NCBI GenBank assembly: GCA_965221765.1
Contig: OZ244911.1
Location: forward strand, 1,426,001-1,490,000
Reading direction: 5' to 3'
DNA from: Bin25 sp965221765
GTDB taxonomy: Bacteria > Bacteroidota > Bacteroidia > Flavobacteriales > Flavobacteriaceae
Length of the DNA: 64,000 nucleotides
Under the pieces are notes generated by a model. The model searched no databases and had not been told where the DNA came from. It saw nothing but the letters and a program-made list of their open reading frames with translations. Numbering within the stretch: position 1 is the stretch's first letter; each line of letters starts with the position of its first letter. The translations under genes were made by a program, and so were the position numbers. Positions 9,767 to 20,675 of this stretch are shown here, one piece after another.

Positions 9767-10103
9767 GATATCGATGATTAGTAGACAATAAACGATGTTT
9801 TATACAACATAGAATTCAATCTACAAGAGATAAATAAAATAATTTTCAATTATAACATTATAGATCATAATTCGAGTCCAAAGTTAAGCAACCTAGAAGC
9901 ATATTTGAAAAGTATAATTTCGATGCTAATAAAAAAGGGAAGAGGTTTTAAATTAACAATCGATTCAGTTGATTAGAAACAGTTCCATCAGAATTAATAC
10001 AATAAAACAAGGCCTTAAACGAGTAGATTTTAGATGACTCGATTCATAGCGTTAGAAAAATCAAAAATAAACTGTGAAAAAATAAGGGGTCTTTCATACA
10101 TTT
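9767..10103. other. 337-bp AT-rich intergenic stretch
   Basis: This lies between uppS and the PorG-like gene, both on the minus strand. No coding frame, RNA gene or clear repeat was recognised. It is long enough to hold a separate promoter for uppS-bamA-ompH, but no convincing TAnnTTTG box could be picked out. Confidence 0.4.
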
Positions 10104-10841
10104 TTAACGAAATAATGGGAATTCCTTGAATGAAATGGTTGCAGAAACCCCAAAAATATAATACCAATTATTTCCATCAATAGTATTACCGTCTCTCTCT
10201 ACATAATTATAAAATTTTCCAAAAAAATCGCCTGATTTTGCTACAAGGATAAATCTAGCTCCAAATTCGACGCCAAAGTTTAGCCATCTTGTCGGATTGA
10301 TAGAAAGACCAAGACCACTTGATAAAATAGGAAGTTCCCGTTCAATCCATCCAAATTGATCGAATGAATAAGGAGCATTAATGAGAATCCCACCACCAAC
10401 AAATATATATGGTCTGAACTGTGGAATATACCAATCAAGTAAACTTCGAGATTCAAGCCAATATTCTAATCTCCCATTGATTTCATAACTTTTTTTTGGA
10501 TTTTCGATTACTAAATTTATTTTGGAAAGGGGTGAAGTTTTAAATTCAAAATAACTAGCTGATGCACTGAATGAAAAAGAGTTATTTAAATTATAACGAT
10601 ATAGAAATCCAATAACTTCATCGTTACTGAGTATTGTATTGTTTTCCTCACTTCCCAACGATAAGTCGAATTCTAAACGATTGTATAGTTCAGAAAGATG
10701 TAGACCGGATCTTCCAAAAAAAAGACCTATTTCATGAACTTGTGAGGTCCCCCTTTGGATATTTGTTATAAGAATGATTATAAAAATCAATGAAATCTTT
10801 AAACCATGAGTTTTTTTCTGAAAATGACTGAACAACTGCAC
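10104..10841 (-). CDS. DUF6089/PorG-like outer-membrane barrel protein
   Basis: The 245-residue protein has a signal peptide (hydrophobic ISLIFIIILITNI, ending near TSQ), then VHEIGLFFGRSG, a series of alternating strand-like segments and the C-terminal block WLNFGVEFGARFILV, followed by WYYIFGVSATISF. This resembles DUF6089/PorG, an outer-membrane component of the type IX secretion system (EIGVFxGGSxxxGD start; LNLGLEWGxRYTFTDYLDD near the end), although similarity is modest. Its position between nadK and uppS is exactly where DUF6089 genes lie in many Bacteroidota, which strengthens the call. Only 6 bases separate it from nadK upstream, so the two are likely co-transcribed. Confidence 0.65.
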   Translation of the reverse strand: MQLFSHFQKKTHGLKISLIFIIILITNIQRGTSQVHEIGLFFGRSGLHLSELYNRLEFDLSLGSEENNTILSNDEVIGFLYRYNLNNSFSFSASASYFEFKTSPLSKINLVIENPKKSYEINGRLEYWLESRSLLDWYIPQFRPYIFVGGGILINAPYSFDQFGWIERELPILSSGLGLSINPTRWLNFGVEFGARFILVAKSGDFFGKFYNYVERDGNTIDGNNWYYIFGVSATISFKEFPLFR

Positions 10842-10847
10842 TTCGAA

Positions 10848-11729
10848 TTATTGATGATTTCTAGTATCGATTCCCCAATAGAGTTTTTTTCGCAATGTAC
10901 GGAAATAACTATCCCCTTTAAGTTGGATTGTATGGATACGGAATGAGGCTTTTTGTATTAAAATTCGATTTCCATATTCAAGTGAAATCGTTCTAGAATC
11001 CAAGGATAGCAAATGCCCCTCCCCCCTTCCAGTCACTAGCAACTCAATGTCATTAGAGTCCGGTACAATCAATGGTCGGATACTGATGTTATGAGGAGCA
11101 ATCGGATTCAAAACCCAACATGAATTATCTGGGCTTACGATGGGGCCATCAACACTCAAAGAATAAGCTGTAGAACCCGTTGGAGTACTGATAATCAATC
11201 CATCCCCCCAATAGGTCGTTAATTTTTCTCGGTTGATTTTGGCCTTGATTTGAAGTAAACTGAGCTTGTTTTTTCGCGTGACACAAACTTCATTAAGGGC
11301 AAAATTGAGACTTTGAATTTTTGAATGTTTTGAATCGATATTAACTTTTAAAACCGTTCTTTCAATGACTGAATAGTTCTCTTCTAATAAATCATCCAAG
11401 CCATTTTGATAATTTTCTTTACCTATGGAAGTCAAGAACCCTAATCGTCCTGTATTAATTCCCAATACCGGCACTCTAGAATTACCAACAACTGTGACCG
11501 AATCCAATAAATTACCATCACCCCCAATGGATAATAAAAAATCAAAATCAGTATCTAAAAATGGTTGAGGATCATAAAAATTAAAAGATTTTGAATCTTT
11601 CCTGAATTGAGGTTCTAGATTTTTAATAAGCCATACCTCATGACTCTTTTGTGTTAGATAGCGATGGATTTCACGAATGATTTCCAAATTATCTGAAGAA
11701 TAAAATCCAGTAAAGATGGCTATTTTCAT
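10848..11729 (-). CDS. nadK: NAD kinase
   Basis: NAD kinase phosphorylates NAD to NADP in the cytoplasm. The 293-residue protein has the signature GGDGNLLDSV near residue 69, NTGRLGFLTSI near 94, NEVCVTR, and the glycine-rich loop GDGLIISTPTGSTAYSLS, in which the GGDG and NE motifs bind ATP and NAD. Length is normal. It starts ATG at 11729 and is followed after 6 bases by the PorG-like gene. Confidence 0.96.
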   Translation of the reverse strand: MKIAIFTGFYSSDNLEIIREIHRYLTQKSHEVWLIKNLEPQFRKDSKSFNFYDPQPFLDTDFDFLLSIGGDGNLLDSVTVVGNSRVPVLGINTGRLGFLTSIGKENYQNGLDDLLEENYSVIERTVLKVNIDSKHSKIQSLNFALNEVCVTRKNKLSLLQIKAKINREKLTTYWGDGLIISTPTGSTAYSLSVDGPIVSPDNSCWVLNPIAPHNISIRPLIVPDSNDIELLVTGRGEGHLLSLDSRTISLEYGNRILIQKASFRIHTIQLKGDSYFRTLRKKLYWGIDTRNHQ

Positions 11730-11777
11730 TTCAAATGCTAATGAAAATCAGAGTGTTTTGTGCAAATAAATAGAAAA

Positions 11778-13250
11778 TTATCCAACTTTTGGAGTCAATA
11801 AATCGCCATAAAGATTTTTTAATGGAAGGGTCGTGTCATTCATCAAATAAAGATCTATATAGTGCGCTGCATCTCTTCCTTCAGATATGGCCCAGACAAT
11901 CAATGATTGTCCTCGACGAGCATCTCCTGCCACAAATATTTTGGGGATATGGGTTTGAAAATTTGAGGTTTGAAAGTTCCCTCGATGATCTAGTGGTAAA
12001 TTGAACTGCTCTGCAAGGTTATGTTCTGGACCGGTAAATCCTAGAGCTAGCAAAGCCATATCGCATGGCCATAATTTTTCTGAATTTGGTTTTTCAACCA
12101 ATTTATGAACCCCAAATTCATTCTTTTTCCATGCTACTTCAACAGTTTTAAGTTGTTGAACATGATTGTCATGATTACTAATAAATTCTTTTGTCATGAT
12201 GCTCCAATTACGGTCAACCCCTTCTTTATGCGATGAACTAGTGGATAGCGTAAAAGGCCAATATGGCCAAGGGTTTTCTTCAGTACGATGCATGGAGGGT
12301 TTGGGCATGATTTCAAAATTGGTGACCGATTTTGCTTGTTGTCGGTTGGCGGTTCCAATACAATCGGATCCCGTATCCCCTCCCCCAATAACAATAACAT
12401 GCCGATCAAAGGCATTGTATTTAGCGTCTAACTCAATTTGTTTGTCAATAACTTGATTGTTATGAGGTAAATATGCCATGGCTTGGATTACGCCTTCTAA
12501 TTGATGACCAGGAATAGGTAACGGTCGCTTGATGCCTGCACCTATAGCTAATAAAATGGCATCATATTTACTTAAAATCTCTTCAACGGCAATCGAAACC
12601 CCAATGTATTGATTGCATTGAAATTGAATCCCTTCAGCAATAAGAATTTCTAATCGACGATCAATAACGTTTTTTTCCAGTTTAAAATCGGGAATACCAT
12701 ATCTCAAAAGGCCACCAATTTTATTATCTTTTTCATAAACGGTAACATGATGGCCGGCAAAATTCAATTGTTGTGCGGCCGCTAACCCAGCTGGTCCGGA
12801 GCCGATAATAGCAATTTTTTTTCCAGTTCTTTCCGTGGGAGGATCCGGTTTAATCCATCCTTCTTTAAACCCTCTCTCAGCTATATACTTTTCAATCATC
12901 TCAATGGAAACGGGAGGTTCTATAATTCCCAATACACAAGATTCTTCACAAGGTGCTGGACATAATCGACCTGTAAATTCAGGAAAGTTATTAGTTGAAT
13001 GTAACACAGTTAATGCACGTTGCCAATCATTTCTGTATACAGCATCATTAAAGTCAGGAATTAAATTACCCAAGGGACATCCACCATGACAAAAAGGAAT
13101 CCCACAATCCATACATCGAGCACCTTCTTCTCTCAATTTTTGATCACCAGGATGGTTGGTAAATTCTTTAAAATTTCCAACTCTTATCTTGGGATGGATA
13201 ACAGACTCATCAACTCGATAGTACTCCTTAAAACCTCTTAGTTTTCCCAT
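11778..13250 (-). CDS. gltD: glutamate synthase, small subunit
   Basis: The 490-residue protein transfers electrons from NADPH to the large subunit. N-terminal cysteine clusters CMDCGIPFCHGGCP and CPAPCEESC ligate two 4Fe-4S centres. GSGPAGLAAAQQL near residue 150 binds FAD, and GGGDTGSDC near 290 binds NADPH. A C-terminal FAD block reads IFVAGDARRGQSLIVWA. It lies 2 bases downstream of gltB, so the two are one operon. Together they form glutamine oxoglutarate aminotransferase, which makes glutamate from glutamine and 2-oxoglutarate. Confidence 0.97.
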   Translation of the reverse strand: MGKLRGFKEYYRVDESVIHPKIRVGNFKEFTNHPGDQKLREEGARCMDCGIPFCHGGCPLGNLIPDFNDAVYRNDWQRALTVLHSTNNFPEFTGRLCPAPCEESCVLGIIEPPVSIEMIEKYIAERGFKEGWIKPDPPTERTGKKIAIIGSGPAGLAAAQQLNFAGHHVTVYEKDNKIGGLLRYGIPDFKLEKNVIDRRLEILIAEGIQFQCNQYIGVSIAVEEILSKYDAILLAIGAGIKRPLPIPGHQLEGVIQAMAYLPHNNQVIDKQIELDAKYNAFDRHVIVIGGGDTGSDCIGTANRQQAKSVTNFEIMPKPSMHRTEENPWPYWPFTLSTSSSHKEGVDRNWSIMTKEFISNHDNHVQQLKTVEVAWKKNEFGVHKLVEKPNSEKLWPCDMALLALGFTGPEHNLAEQFNLPLDHRGNFQTSNFQTHIPKIFVAGDARRGQSLIVWAISEGRDAAHYIDLYLMNDTTLPLKNLYGDLLTPKVG

Positions 13251-13252
13251 AT

Positions 13253-16200
13253 TTACACTAGAAGTTTTTCTTCTGTTTTAATTTCTTTGCCCATCATTTC
13301 TAATGCTTTTTTGTAATCTGTAGGCATCACTTTTATAAATTGCTCTTTTGAGCTGTCCCAATTTTCTATAATCCGTTGTCCTAAATGACTATTGGTGTAT
13401 TGAACATGGCTCGAAATCAATTCGTACAAGTTATGATAATCGACACTATTTAATTTTTCTAATTCCACCATTTCAAGATTGAAATTATGCCTATCGAAAT
13501 TATTGTTTTCATCATAGACATAGGCGATTCCTCCACTCATGCCCGCTGCAAAATTTCTTCCAAATTTCCCTAGTATCACTGCAATACCTCCCGTCATATA
13601 TTCACAACCATGATCTCCAACCCCTTCTGCAACCGCATGTGCACCAGAATTTCTAACACAAAACCGTTCTCCTGCAACACCATTGATGAAGGCATAACCA
13701 CTAGTCGCTCCATATAGTGCCACATTACCGATGATGATATTTTCACTCTGAACAAAGGTGGCTTTAGAAGGGACTTTAGCGACTAAAGTCGCTCCTGAGA
13801 GGCCCTTGCCAAAATAATCATTAGCATTCCCCACTAATTTAAAACACAAGCCTTTGGCTGCAAAAGCACCAAAACTTTGTCCTGCAGAACCATTAAAAGT
13901 GATTTGAATATGATTCTCATGAAGTCCTCCGGCTCCGTACTGTTTAGAAATTTCATTACTCAAAATGGCTCCTACAGCACGATCGGTATTTTGGATTTTA
14001 TGTTCTAGTTCAAATGGTAGATTGTCTCTGATCGCAGGATTTAAAACTTCTAAAAGTTTTAAATCCAATACATTCTCTAGTTCATGGTCCTGAGAACTTG
14101 TATTGTATATATTCACACCGTGGGGTGTTTGGGGTTTAAAGAGAATTTTAGAAAAGTCTAAACCACGTGCTTTATAGTGTGAAATAGCTTTTCTCATACT
14201 TAATTTTTGAGATTGACCTACCATCTCTTCAATTGTTCTAAAACCTAGCTGGGCCATAATCTTGCGAAGTTCTTCAGCTACAAAATAGAAGTAGTTTACC
14301 ACATGTTCAGGAGTGCCTTGGAAATTTTTACGCAATTCAGGATCTTGTGTAGCCACACCAACAGGACAAGTATTGAGATGACAAGCACGCATCATGATGC
14401 ATCCCGAAGCAATTAATGGTGCGGTTGAAAATCCAAATTCTTCAGCCCCAAGTAATGCTGCAATAGCAACATCTCTCCCCGTCTTTAATTGCCCATCACA
14501 CTCAATAACAACCCGAGAGCGTAAATCATTCATCACTAAAGTTTGTTGTACTTCAGCAATGCCTAATTCCCAGGGGAGTCCAGCATGTTTAATTGAGGTC
14601 AAGGGTGATGCGCCAGTTCCTCCATCATAGCTGGCAATTAAAATAACATCTGCTTTGGCTTTAGCCACGCCTGCGGCAACAGTTCCAACACCAACTTCAG
14701 AAACTAATTTGACATTGATTCTTGCTTCTCGATTGGCATTTTTTAAATCGAATATCAATTGTGCTAAATCTTCAATAGAATAAATATCATGGTGGGGAGG
14801 CGGTGAAATCAAACCCACATATGGCGTAGAGTTTCTGACCGATGCTATATAGGGATCTACTTTTTTACCAGGTAGTTGACCACCTTCTCCTGGTTTGGCT
14901 CCCTGAGCCATCTTGATTTGTATTTCTTGGGCACTGCTCAAATAATGACTAGTCACACCAAACCGTCCAGAGGCCACTTGTTTGATAGCACTATTTCGCC
15001 AGTCTCCATTTTTATCTTTTATAAACCGAATCGGATCTTCACCACCTTCCCCAGAATTACTTTTTCCACCAATTCGATTCATGGCAATCGCTAAATTTTC
15101 ATGAGCTTCTCGACTCAATGATCCCAATGACATGGCACCAGTTTTAAATCGTTTGACAATTTGAGTCCACGGTTCGACTTGTTCAATGGGAATAGGATCA
15201 TAATCGGTAAATGTCATCAATCCTCTCAGAGTCATCAAACGTTTATTTTGTTGATTGATCAGATTGGAAAAATTATTATAGTTGTCCCACTTGTTACGAC
15301 GTACCGCAATTTGTAATTGGGCGACTGTTTTTGGATTTACACTATGATTTTCACCATCTCTTCGCCATCGGTATTCACCCCCTATTTCTAAAGGGATACC
15401 AAATTTCTTTTCATAGGTGTAGGCTTTATGGTGTTTATTAAAAATTTCTTTTTCAATTTCATAAAGTCCCACACCTTCGATTCGAGTTGGTGTTTGACTA
15501 AAATAGGTATCTACAAAACTTTGTGAAAGTCCAAGGGCTTCGAATATTTGTGCTCCACGATAAGAATGCAGCGTAGAAATGCCGATTTTATTCATGATTT
15601 TGACAATGCCTTTCCCAATGGCTATATTGAAGTTTTTGATTGCCTCAGGCACTGACAGTTCGATGGCTCCCTCTTGTATTTTGTGAATAATAATTTCATT
15701 GACTAGGTAGGGATTGATAGCACTAGCACCATAGCCAAAAAGACACGAAAAATGATGTGGTTCTCTAGGTTCAGCTGTTTCTAATATAATACCAAAATCA
15801 GATCTGCGTTTTAATCGTTGGAATGAGTGGTGGACATGTGAACAAGCCAATAACATCGGAATTGGAGCCATTTGTTCATCAACCCAACGGTCTGATATTA
15901 CAATGATATTAGCTCTTTGATCCAAGGCCTTTTCAATTTGGACTAGCATTTCCGAAAGGGCATGCTCTAATCCATTAAGTCCATGAGTGAGGTTATAAAG
16001 TGCTGGAATCGTAACCGCTTTGAAATTAGGATGATTGATATGTTTAATCTTGAGCAAATCTTTATTAGATATAATCGGATTTTTGATATGCAACTTTTTG
16101 GCATGTTTTGCATCTATTTCAAAAAGGTTGTAGTCATTTCCAATCGAAAGACTAATGTCTGTCACGATTTCTTCTCTAATCCCATCCAAAGGCGGATTGG

Positions 16201-17764
16201 TCACTTGTGCGAATAGTTGCTTGAAGTAATTATAAAGTAATTGCGGTCGATTGGAAAGAACGGCCAATGGGGTATCGGCCCCCATGGACCCGATGGCTTC
16301 TTTGCCATCGATAGCCATCGGTGTGATGATGGTTTTGATATCTTCATGGGTATAACCAAAAATTCGTAGTCTAGTAGCAAAAACTTCTTTTTCTTCAATT
16401 TGTAAATCGGTCAAATACGGAACCTTTTTCAATGGCAACAAATTATTATCGAGCCATTGACCATAATTTCTTTTGGTGCAAACTTCTTTTTTGATTTCAT
16501 GGTCATCAACAATCCGCCCCTGGTCCATATTGACTAAAAACATTTTTCCTGGTTCTAATCGACCATGAAATTCAATATTTTCGGGAGCAATTTCCAATAC
16601 ACCAGTCTCTGAAGACATCACAACATAACCATCTTTGGTAACGGTATAACGCGAGGGTCTAAGTCCATTACGATCGAGAATGGCTCCAATATAATTACCA
16701 TCAGTAAATGGAATCGATGCCGGGCCATCCCATGGTTCCATAATGCATGAATTATAATGATAAAATCTCTTTTTATAATCAGGCATATCATTGTGTTTTT
16801 CCCAAGCTTCTGGAACTAACATCATCATCACTTCAGGTAAAGTACGTCCGGTAGCTAATAGCAACTCGATAGCCATATCCATTGAAGCAGAATCTGATTT
16901 TCCAGGTGGAATAATTGGAAAAATATCATTCATCTGATCACCAAAAAACTCATCAGCCATTTTTTCTTGACGATAAAACATTCTGAGATAATTGCCTCGA
17001 AAAGTGTTGATTTCTCCATTATGACACATGTACCGAAATGGATGAGCTAATTCCCATGAGGGAAAGGTATTGGTCGAAAATCTTTGATGAACCAATGAGA
17101 ACCGAGTTACCAATTGTTCATTGGATAATTCGGTATAATAATTGCTGATGTCTTGAGCTCTCAATAATCCTTTGTAGATAATGGTTCTTGGAGAGAGAGA
17201 GGGTAAATAAAAGTAGTTTTTTTGTGATAGTTTGGATTTTGAAATTTTATTTTCAGCAATTTTACGAGCGATGTATAATTTGATATTGAATTGGTGTTGA
17301 CTTAATTCTTTTTGAACTTTGCCAATAAAAATTTGTTGGATGTTGGGTTCGGTTTGAGAAGCGATTTCTCCGAGGTGCTTTCTATTAACGGGTACTTTTC
17401 GCCATCCCAATATGCTCAGCCCTTGACGTTGAATTTCTTGTTGAAGAACTTCTATACAATAATTTCTTTGGTATTCTTTGGTTGGCAAAAACACCATGCC
17501 GACAGCATATTCTTGAAAATCAGGAAGATTAAAAGAACATTGCTTTCTAAAAAATTGGTCTGGAATTTCAATGAGTAATCCGGCTCCATCTCCTGTTTTC
17601 CCATCAGCACTTTTAGCTCCCCGATGTTCTAGTTTCACTAGAATATCAAATGCTTTGTGGATAATATCATTGGTGCGTTTGCCAAGTAGACTACAAATGA
17701 AACCTGCACCACAGTTATCATGCTCAAAAAAAGAGTCGTAAAGACTTTGCTTTTCAGCCAACAT
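13253..17764 (-). CDS. gltB: glutamate synthase, large subunit
   Basis: The protein has 1,503 residues, normal for the family. After a short propeptide the amidotransferase nucleophile is Cys18 in DNCGAGF. The central and FMN-binding synthase domains include GGKSNSGEGGEDP, the substrate loop AQGAKPGEGGQLPG, and ISPPPHHDIYSIEDLAQLI. The 3Fe-4S centre is CIMMRACHLNTCPVG (C-x5-C-x4-C). The C-terminal GXGXG-type beta-helix domain is present (GGLHENHIQITFNGSAGQSF, YGATSGYAFINGVAGERF). Ammonia released from glutamine is channelled to 2-oxoglutarate. gltD follows after 2 bases. Confidence 0.97.
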   Translation of the reverse strand: MLAEKQSLYDSFFEHDNCGAGFICSLLGKRTNDIIHKAFDILVKLEHRGAKSADGKTGDGAGLLIEIPDQFFRKQCSFNLPDFQEYAVGMVFLPTKEYQRNYCIEVLQQEIQRQGLSILGWRKVPVNRKHLGEIASQTEPNIQQIFIGKVQKELSQHQFNIKLYIARKIAENKISKSKLSQKNYFYLPSLSPRTIIYKGLLRAQDISNYYTELSNEQLVTRFSLVHQRFSTNTFPSWELAHPFRYMCHNGEINTFRGNYLRMFYRQEKMADEFFGDQMNDIFPIIPPGKSDSASMDMAIELLLATGRTLPEVMMMLVPEAWEKHNDMPDYKKRFYHYNSCIMEPWDGPASIPFTDGNYIGAILDRNGLRPSRYTVTKDGYVVMSSETGVLEIAPENIEFHGRLEPGKMFLVNMDQGRIVDDHEIKKEVCTKRNYGQWLDNNLLPLKKVPYLTDLQIEEKEVFATRLRIFGYTHEDIKTIITPMAIDGKEAIGSMGADTPLAVLSNRPQLLYNYFKQLFAQVTNPPLDGIREEIVTDISLSIGNDYNLFEIDAKHAKKLHIKNPIISNKDLLKIKHINHPNFKAVTIPALYNLTHGLNGLEHALSEMLVQIEKALDQRANIIVISDRWVDEQMAPIPMLLACSHVHHSFQRLKRRSDFGIILETAEPREPHHFSCLFGYGASAINPYLVNEIIIHKIQEGAIELSVPEAIKNFNIAIGKGIVKIMNKIGISTLHSYRGAQIFEALGLSQSFVDTYFSQTPTRIEGVGLYEIEKEIFNKHHKAYTYEKKFGIPLEIGGEYRWRRDGENHSVNPKTVAQLQIAVRRNKWDNYNNFSNLINQQNKRLMTLRGLMTFTDYDPIPIEQVEPWTQIVKRFKTGAMSLGSLSREAHENLAIAMNRIGGKSNSGEGGEDPIRFIKDKNGDWRNSAIKQVASGRFGVTSHYLSSAQEIQIKMAQGAKPGEGGQLPGKKVDPYIASVRNSTPYVGLISPPPHHDIYSIEDLAQLIFDLKNANREARINVKLVSEVGVGTVAAGVAKAKADVILIASYDGGTGASPLTSIKHAGLPWELGIAEVQQTLVMNDLRSRVVIECDGQLKTGRDVAIAALLGAEEFGFSTAPLIASGCIMMRACHLNTCPVGVATQDPELRKNFQGTPEHVVNYFYFVAEELRKIMAQLGFRTIEEMVGQSQKLSMRKAISHYKARGLDFSKILFKPQTPHGVNIYNTSSQDHELENVLDLKLLEVLNPAIRDNLPFELEHKIQNTDRAVGAILSNEISKQYGAGGLHENHIQITFNGSAGQSFGAFAAKGLCFKLVGNANDYFGKGLSGATLVAKVPSKATFVQSENIIIGNVALYGATSGYAFINGVAGERFCVRNSGAHAVAEGVGDHGCEYMTGGIAVILGKFGRNFAAGMSGGIAYVYDENNNFDRHNFNLEMVELEKLNSVDYHNLYELISSHVQYTNSHLGQRIIENWDSSKEQFIKVMPTDYKKALEMMGKEIKTEEKLLV

Positions 17765-17998
17765 ATACTTTCATTCCAAGTGGACGCACGAAATTACTGA
17801 TACTTGAGGGAAATTTTAATTTTAACACGACTGATCTTAAAAAAATTTTAGAATATGCAAAAATGGTTCAATATTAATCGATAGAATTCATGGATGTGGG
17901 ATAAAAAAATAAACAAAATTCAATGGTATCAACCAATCAAATATTCCAATGATAATTCTATTTATTTTTATCCGCGACTAATTACAACCGTACCTTTC

Positions 17999-19093
17999 AT
18001 GAACTCATCCTTTACCCTTTTTAAAAAAAAATATCGTATCCTAGGAGTGATGTCTGGAACTTCATTAGATGGATTGGATTTGGTTTTGGTAGACTTTTGG
18101 CTTGAAAAAAATAAATGGAGATTCGAAATAGAAATATCAGATACAGTCACTTATGATTGTCAATGGCAAGAAAGACTAGCCTATGCACATCGTTTATCAC
18201 CAAAAAAACTAGATGAATTAGATGATGATTATTCCTTAAAACTCTATGAACTACTATCTGATTTTATCTTGAAGCATAATATCGGTCAAGTCGATGCCGT
18301 TTGTTCACATGGACATACGGTGTTGCATCAACCTGACAAAGGTTTTACACTGCAAATTGGAAATCAAAATCTATTGTCTGAAATGCTTGGTTGTACTTTA
18401 GTATGTGATTTCAGAGTTCAAGATGTTGAAAATGGGGGTCAAGGGGCTCCTTTGGTACCAGTGGGTGATTATTTATTGTTTTCAGATTATTCAGTCGCTA
18501 TGAATTTGGGAGGGTTTGCCAATCTTACACGAATGGATAAGGGCCCCCTCATTGCCTATGATATATGTGCATTAAATACCGTTATCAACCGTTTAGTGGC
18601 TCGAGAAAACCTCAAATTTGATGACGATGGTCAATTGGCTCGTCAAGGTAAGAGGATAGGAGAGTTACTAGAAGAATTAGACAATATCGCTTACTATCAC
18701 GTTGAAGGGCCAAAATCTCTAGGAATTGAAAATGTTGAAAAAGATATTTGGCCTTTGGTTTTGAAATACCAAGACCACTTGACTAAAGATTTATTATCTA
18801 CCTATATAGAACATGTCAGTAAAATCATTGCACTAGAAATCGGAGATGCTAAAAGCGTACTCGTGACTGGTGGAGGAACTTTCAATACGTTTTTACTTGA
18901 GTCAATCAAAAAATATAATCAAAGTCAATTGGTCATTCCCGATAAAACGATTATTGAATACAAAGAAGCCGTTGTGTTTGGATTATTGGGGGTTCTAAGG
19001 TTGAGACAAGAAAATAATATATATGCTAGTATAACGGGTTGTCCAAAAGATCACTGTAGCGGCAAAATATACAGACCCGCTTTAGCATCTTAA
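17999..19093 (+). CDS. anmK: anhydro-N-acetylmuramic acid kinase
   Basis: The enzyme recycles cell-wall anhydro-MurNAc, opening the anhydro ring while phosphorylating it. The kinase motif YRILGVMSGTSLDGLDL is near the N-terminus. CSHGHTVLHQP and NGGQGAPLVPVGDYLLF match the substrate-binding blocks, and VLVTGGGTFNTFLL matches the ATP-binding block. The ATG at 17999 gives 364 residues, the usual family length. An in-frame ATG at 17894 would add 35 residues that do not resemble the family, so the internal start is preferred. nhaD follows after 38 bases, but no functional link is evident. Confidence 0.92.
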   Translation: MNSSFTLFKKKYRILGVMSGTSLDGLDLVLVDFWLEKNKWRFEIEISDTVTYDCQWQERLAYAHRLSPKKLDELDDDYSLKLYELLSDFILKHNIGQVDAVCSHGHTVLHQPDKGFTLQIGNQNLLSEMLGCTLVCDFRVQDVENGGQGAPLVPVGDYLLFSDYSVAMNLGGFANLTRMDKGPLIAYDICALNTVINRLVARENLKFDDDGQLARQGKRIGELLEELDNIAYYHVEGPKSLGIENVEKDIWPLVLKYQDHLTKDLLSTYIEHVSKIIALEIGDAKSVLVTGGGTFNTFLLESIKKYNQSQLVIPDKTIIEYKEAVVFGLLGVLRLRQENNIYASITGCPKDHCSGKIYRPALAS

Positions 19094-19131
19094 TCTTGAA
19101 CTTTAATTAACTATAAACTTTAAGCACGCTT

Positions 19132-20457
19132 ATGGAACTCATCACATTAGTGATTTTTATACTCGGGTATATTTCAATTACACTAGAACATGCTCTTAGA
19201 GTGGATAAATTAATTCCAGCCATCACCATGATGGCTGTTTTATGGGCCATTGTATCATTGGCTAATTTACCTGTTTTTGAAATCAACCCCGAATTAAAAG
19301 AATTAGAAGAATCTCATGTCAAGGGCGTACTATTACATCACATCGGAAAAACAGCAGAAATATTGATTTTTTTAGTTGGTGCAATGACCATTGTTGAAAT
19401 CATCGATTATTTTAATGGTTTTTACACCTTCAAAAAACTAATCAAAACAAAATCCAAGGTTCGTTTATTATGGATTTTTGGAATATTGGCTTTCTTTCTA
19501 TCAGCGGTCATTGATAACCTAACAGCGACCATTGTTTTGGTCACTATTCTTCAAAAAATCGTTATAGATAAAAAATTGAGATTATGGATGGCCGGTATGA
19601 TTGTTATTGCAGCCAATGCCGGTGGGGCTTGGTCTCCCATTGGTGATGTCACGACAACCATGCTTTGGATTGCTGATAAAGTGACGGTGGTAGGATTAAT
19701 TTTCAATGTTGGTATCCCCTCCATTATTTGTATGGCGGTTCCATTTATTATGGCTTCAATTCTTCCAATTTTTAAAGGAATAATCCGAGATCGCCAAGAA
19801 GACGCGTTTGAAACGCATGTGATGGGGACTCCAATTTTAATTATCGGGATATCTTCGATTGTATTTGTCCCATTTTTTAAAATCGTTACACATTTACCAC
19901 CCTACATAGGTATGATGTTGTCATTAGCCATTGTTGCAACGTGTGGCGAAATATTTTCTCGACGCAACTTATCCTTGACTAAACCTAGTTCAGATCACAT
20001 CACCCATAAAACATCAAGCCCTCTGCAGCATTCGCTCACGAGAATAGAATTACCAAGCATATTGTTTTTTCTTGGCATCTTGATGGCTGTAGCAGCCCTT
20101 GAATCCTTGGGAATGCTCTATACATTTGCTAAAGATTTAAAACTAGTGATTCCAAATTCAGATGTCGTTGTGGGTTTATTGGGCATTTTATCGGCTATAA
20201 TTGATAATGTTCCATTAGTTGCTGCTGGTATCGGTATGTTTGATTATACCATCGATGATGAATTTTGGCATCTTATGGCCTATGCAGCGGGAACTGGCGG
20301 AAGTATTTTAATCATTGGATCTGCTGCTGGCGTTGTGGTTATGGGCATGGAAAAAATTCATTTTTTCTGGTATTTGCGTAAAATCGGATGGCTTGCTTTT
20401 CTTGGCTTTTTGTCCGGTTTATTCGCTTTCATTATCATGAGAGACTTTGTGCTTTGA
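19132..20457 (+). CDS. nhaD: Na+/H+ antiporter NhaD
   Basis: A 441-residue inner-membrane protein with about a dozen hydrophobic segments. The two inverted half-motifs of the ion-transporter superfamily are visible as AVIDNLTATIVLVT (about 126-139) and AIIDNVPLVAAG in the second half. ANAGGAWSPIGDVTTTMLW matches the NhaD signature. It exports sodium in exchange for protons and suits a marine or saline habitat, though habitat is inference. Confidence 0.9.
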   Translation: MELITLVIFILGYISITLEHALRVDKLIPAITMMAVLWAIVSLANLPVFEINPELKELEESHVKGVLLHHIGKTAEILIFLVGAMTIVEIIDYFNGFYTFKKLIKTKSKVRLLWIFGILAFFLSAVIDNLTATIVLVTILQKIVIDKKLRLWMAGMIVIAANAGGAWSPIGDVTTTMLWIADKVTVVGLIFNVGIPSIICMAVPFIMASILPIFKGIIRDRQEDAFETHVMGTPILIIGISSIVFVPFFKIVTHLPPYIGMMLSLAIVATCGEIFSRRNLSLTKPSSDHITHKTSSPLQHSLTRIELPSILFFLGILMAVAALESLGMLYTFAKDLKLVIPNSDVVVGLLGILSAIIDNVPLVAAGIGMFDYTIDDEFWHLMAYAAGTGGSILIIGSAAGVVVMGMEKIHFFWYLRKIGWLAFLGFLSGLFAFIIMRDFVL

Positions 20458-20675
20458 TGAGCTGATCTATTTGATCTAATGCCTATCAATATTTGTTAAG
20501 TGTAATACTATTTTCTTGTGATTTATGTTGAGTTTTTATACATCCTAAGATTTGGAATCAATGTTTAAGTTGTTTGGTGTTTTTCCAAGGTTAAGATTCA
20601 CTGTTGAGTTTTAGACCTTTATTAACTAGAAATAGATATTAAATAAAGAACTCAATCGGTGGATGAAAAACTTGA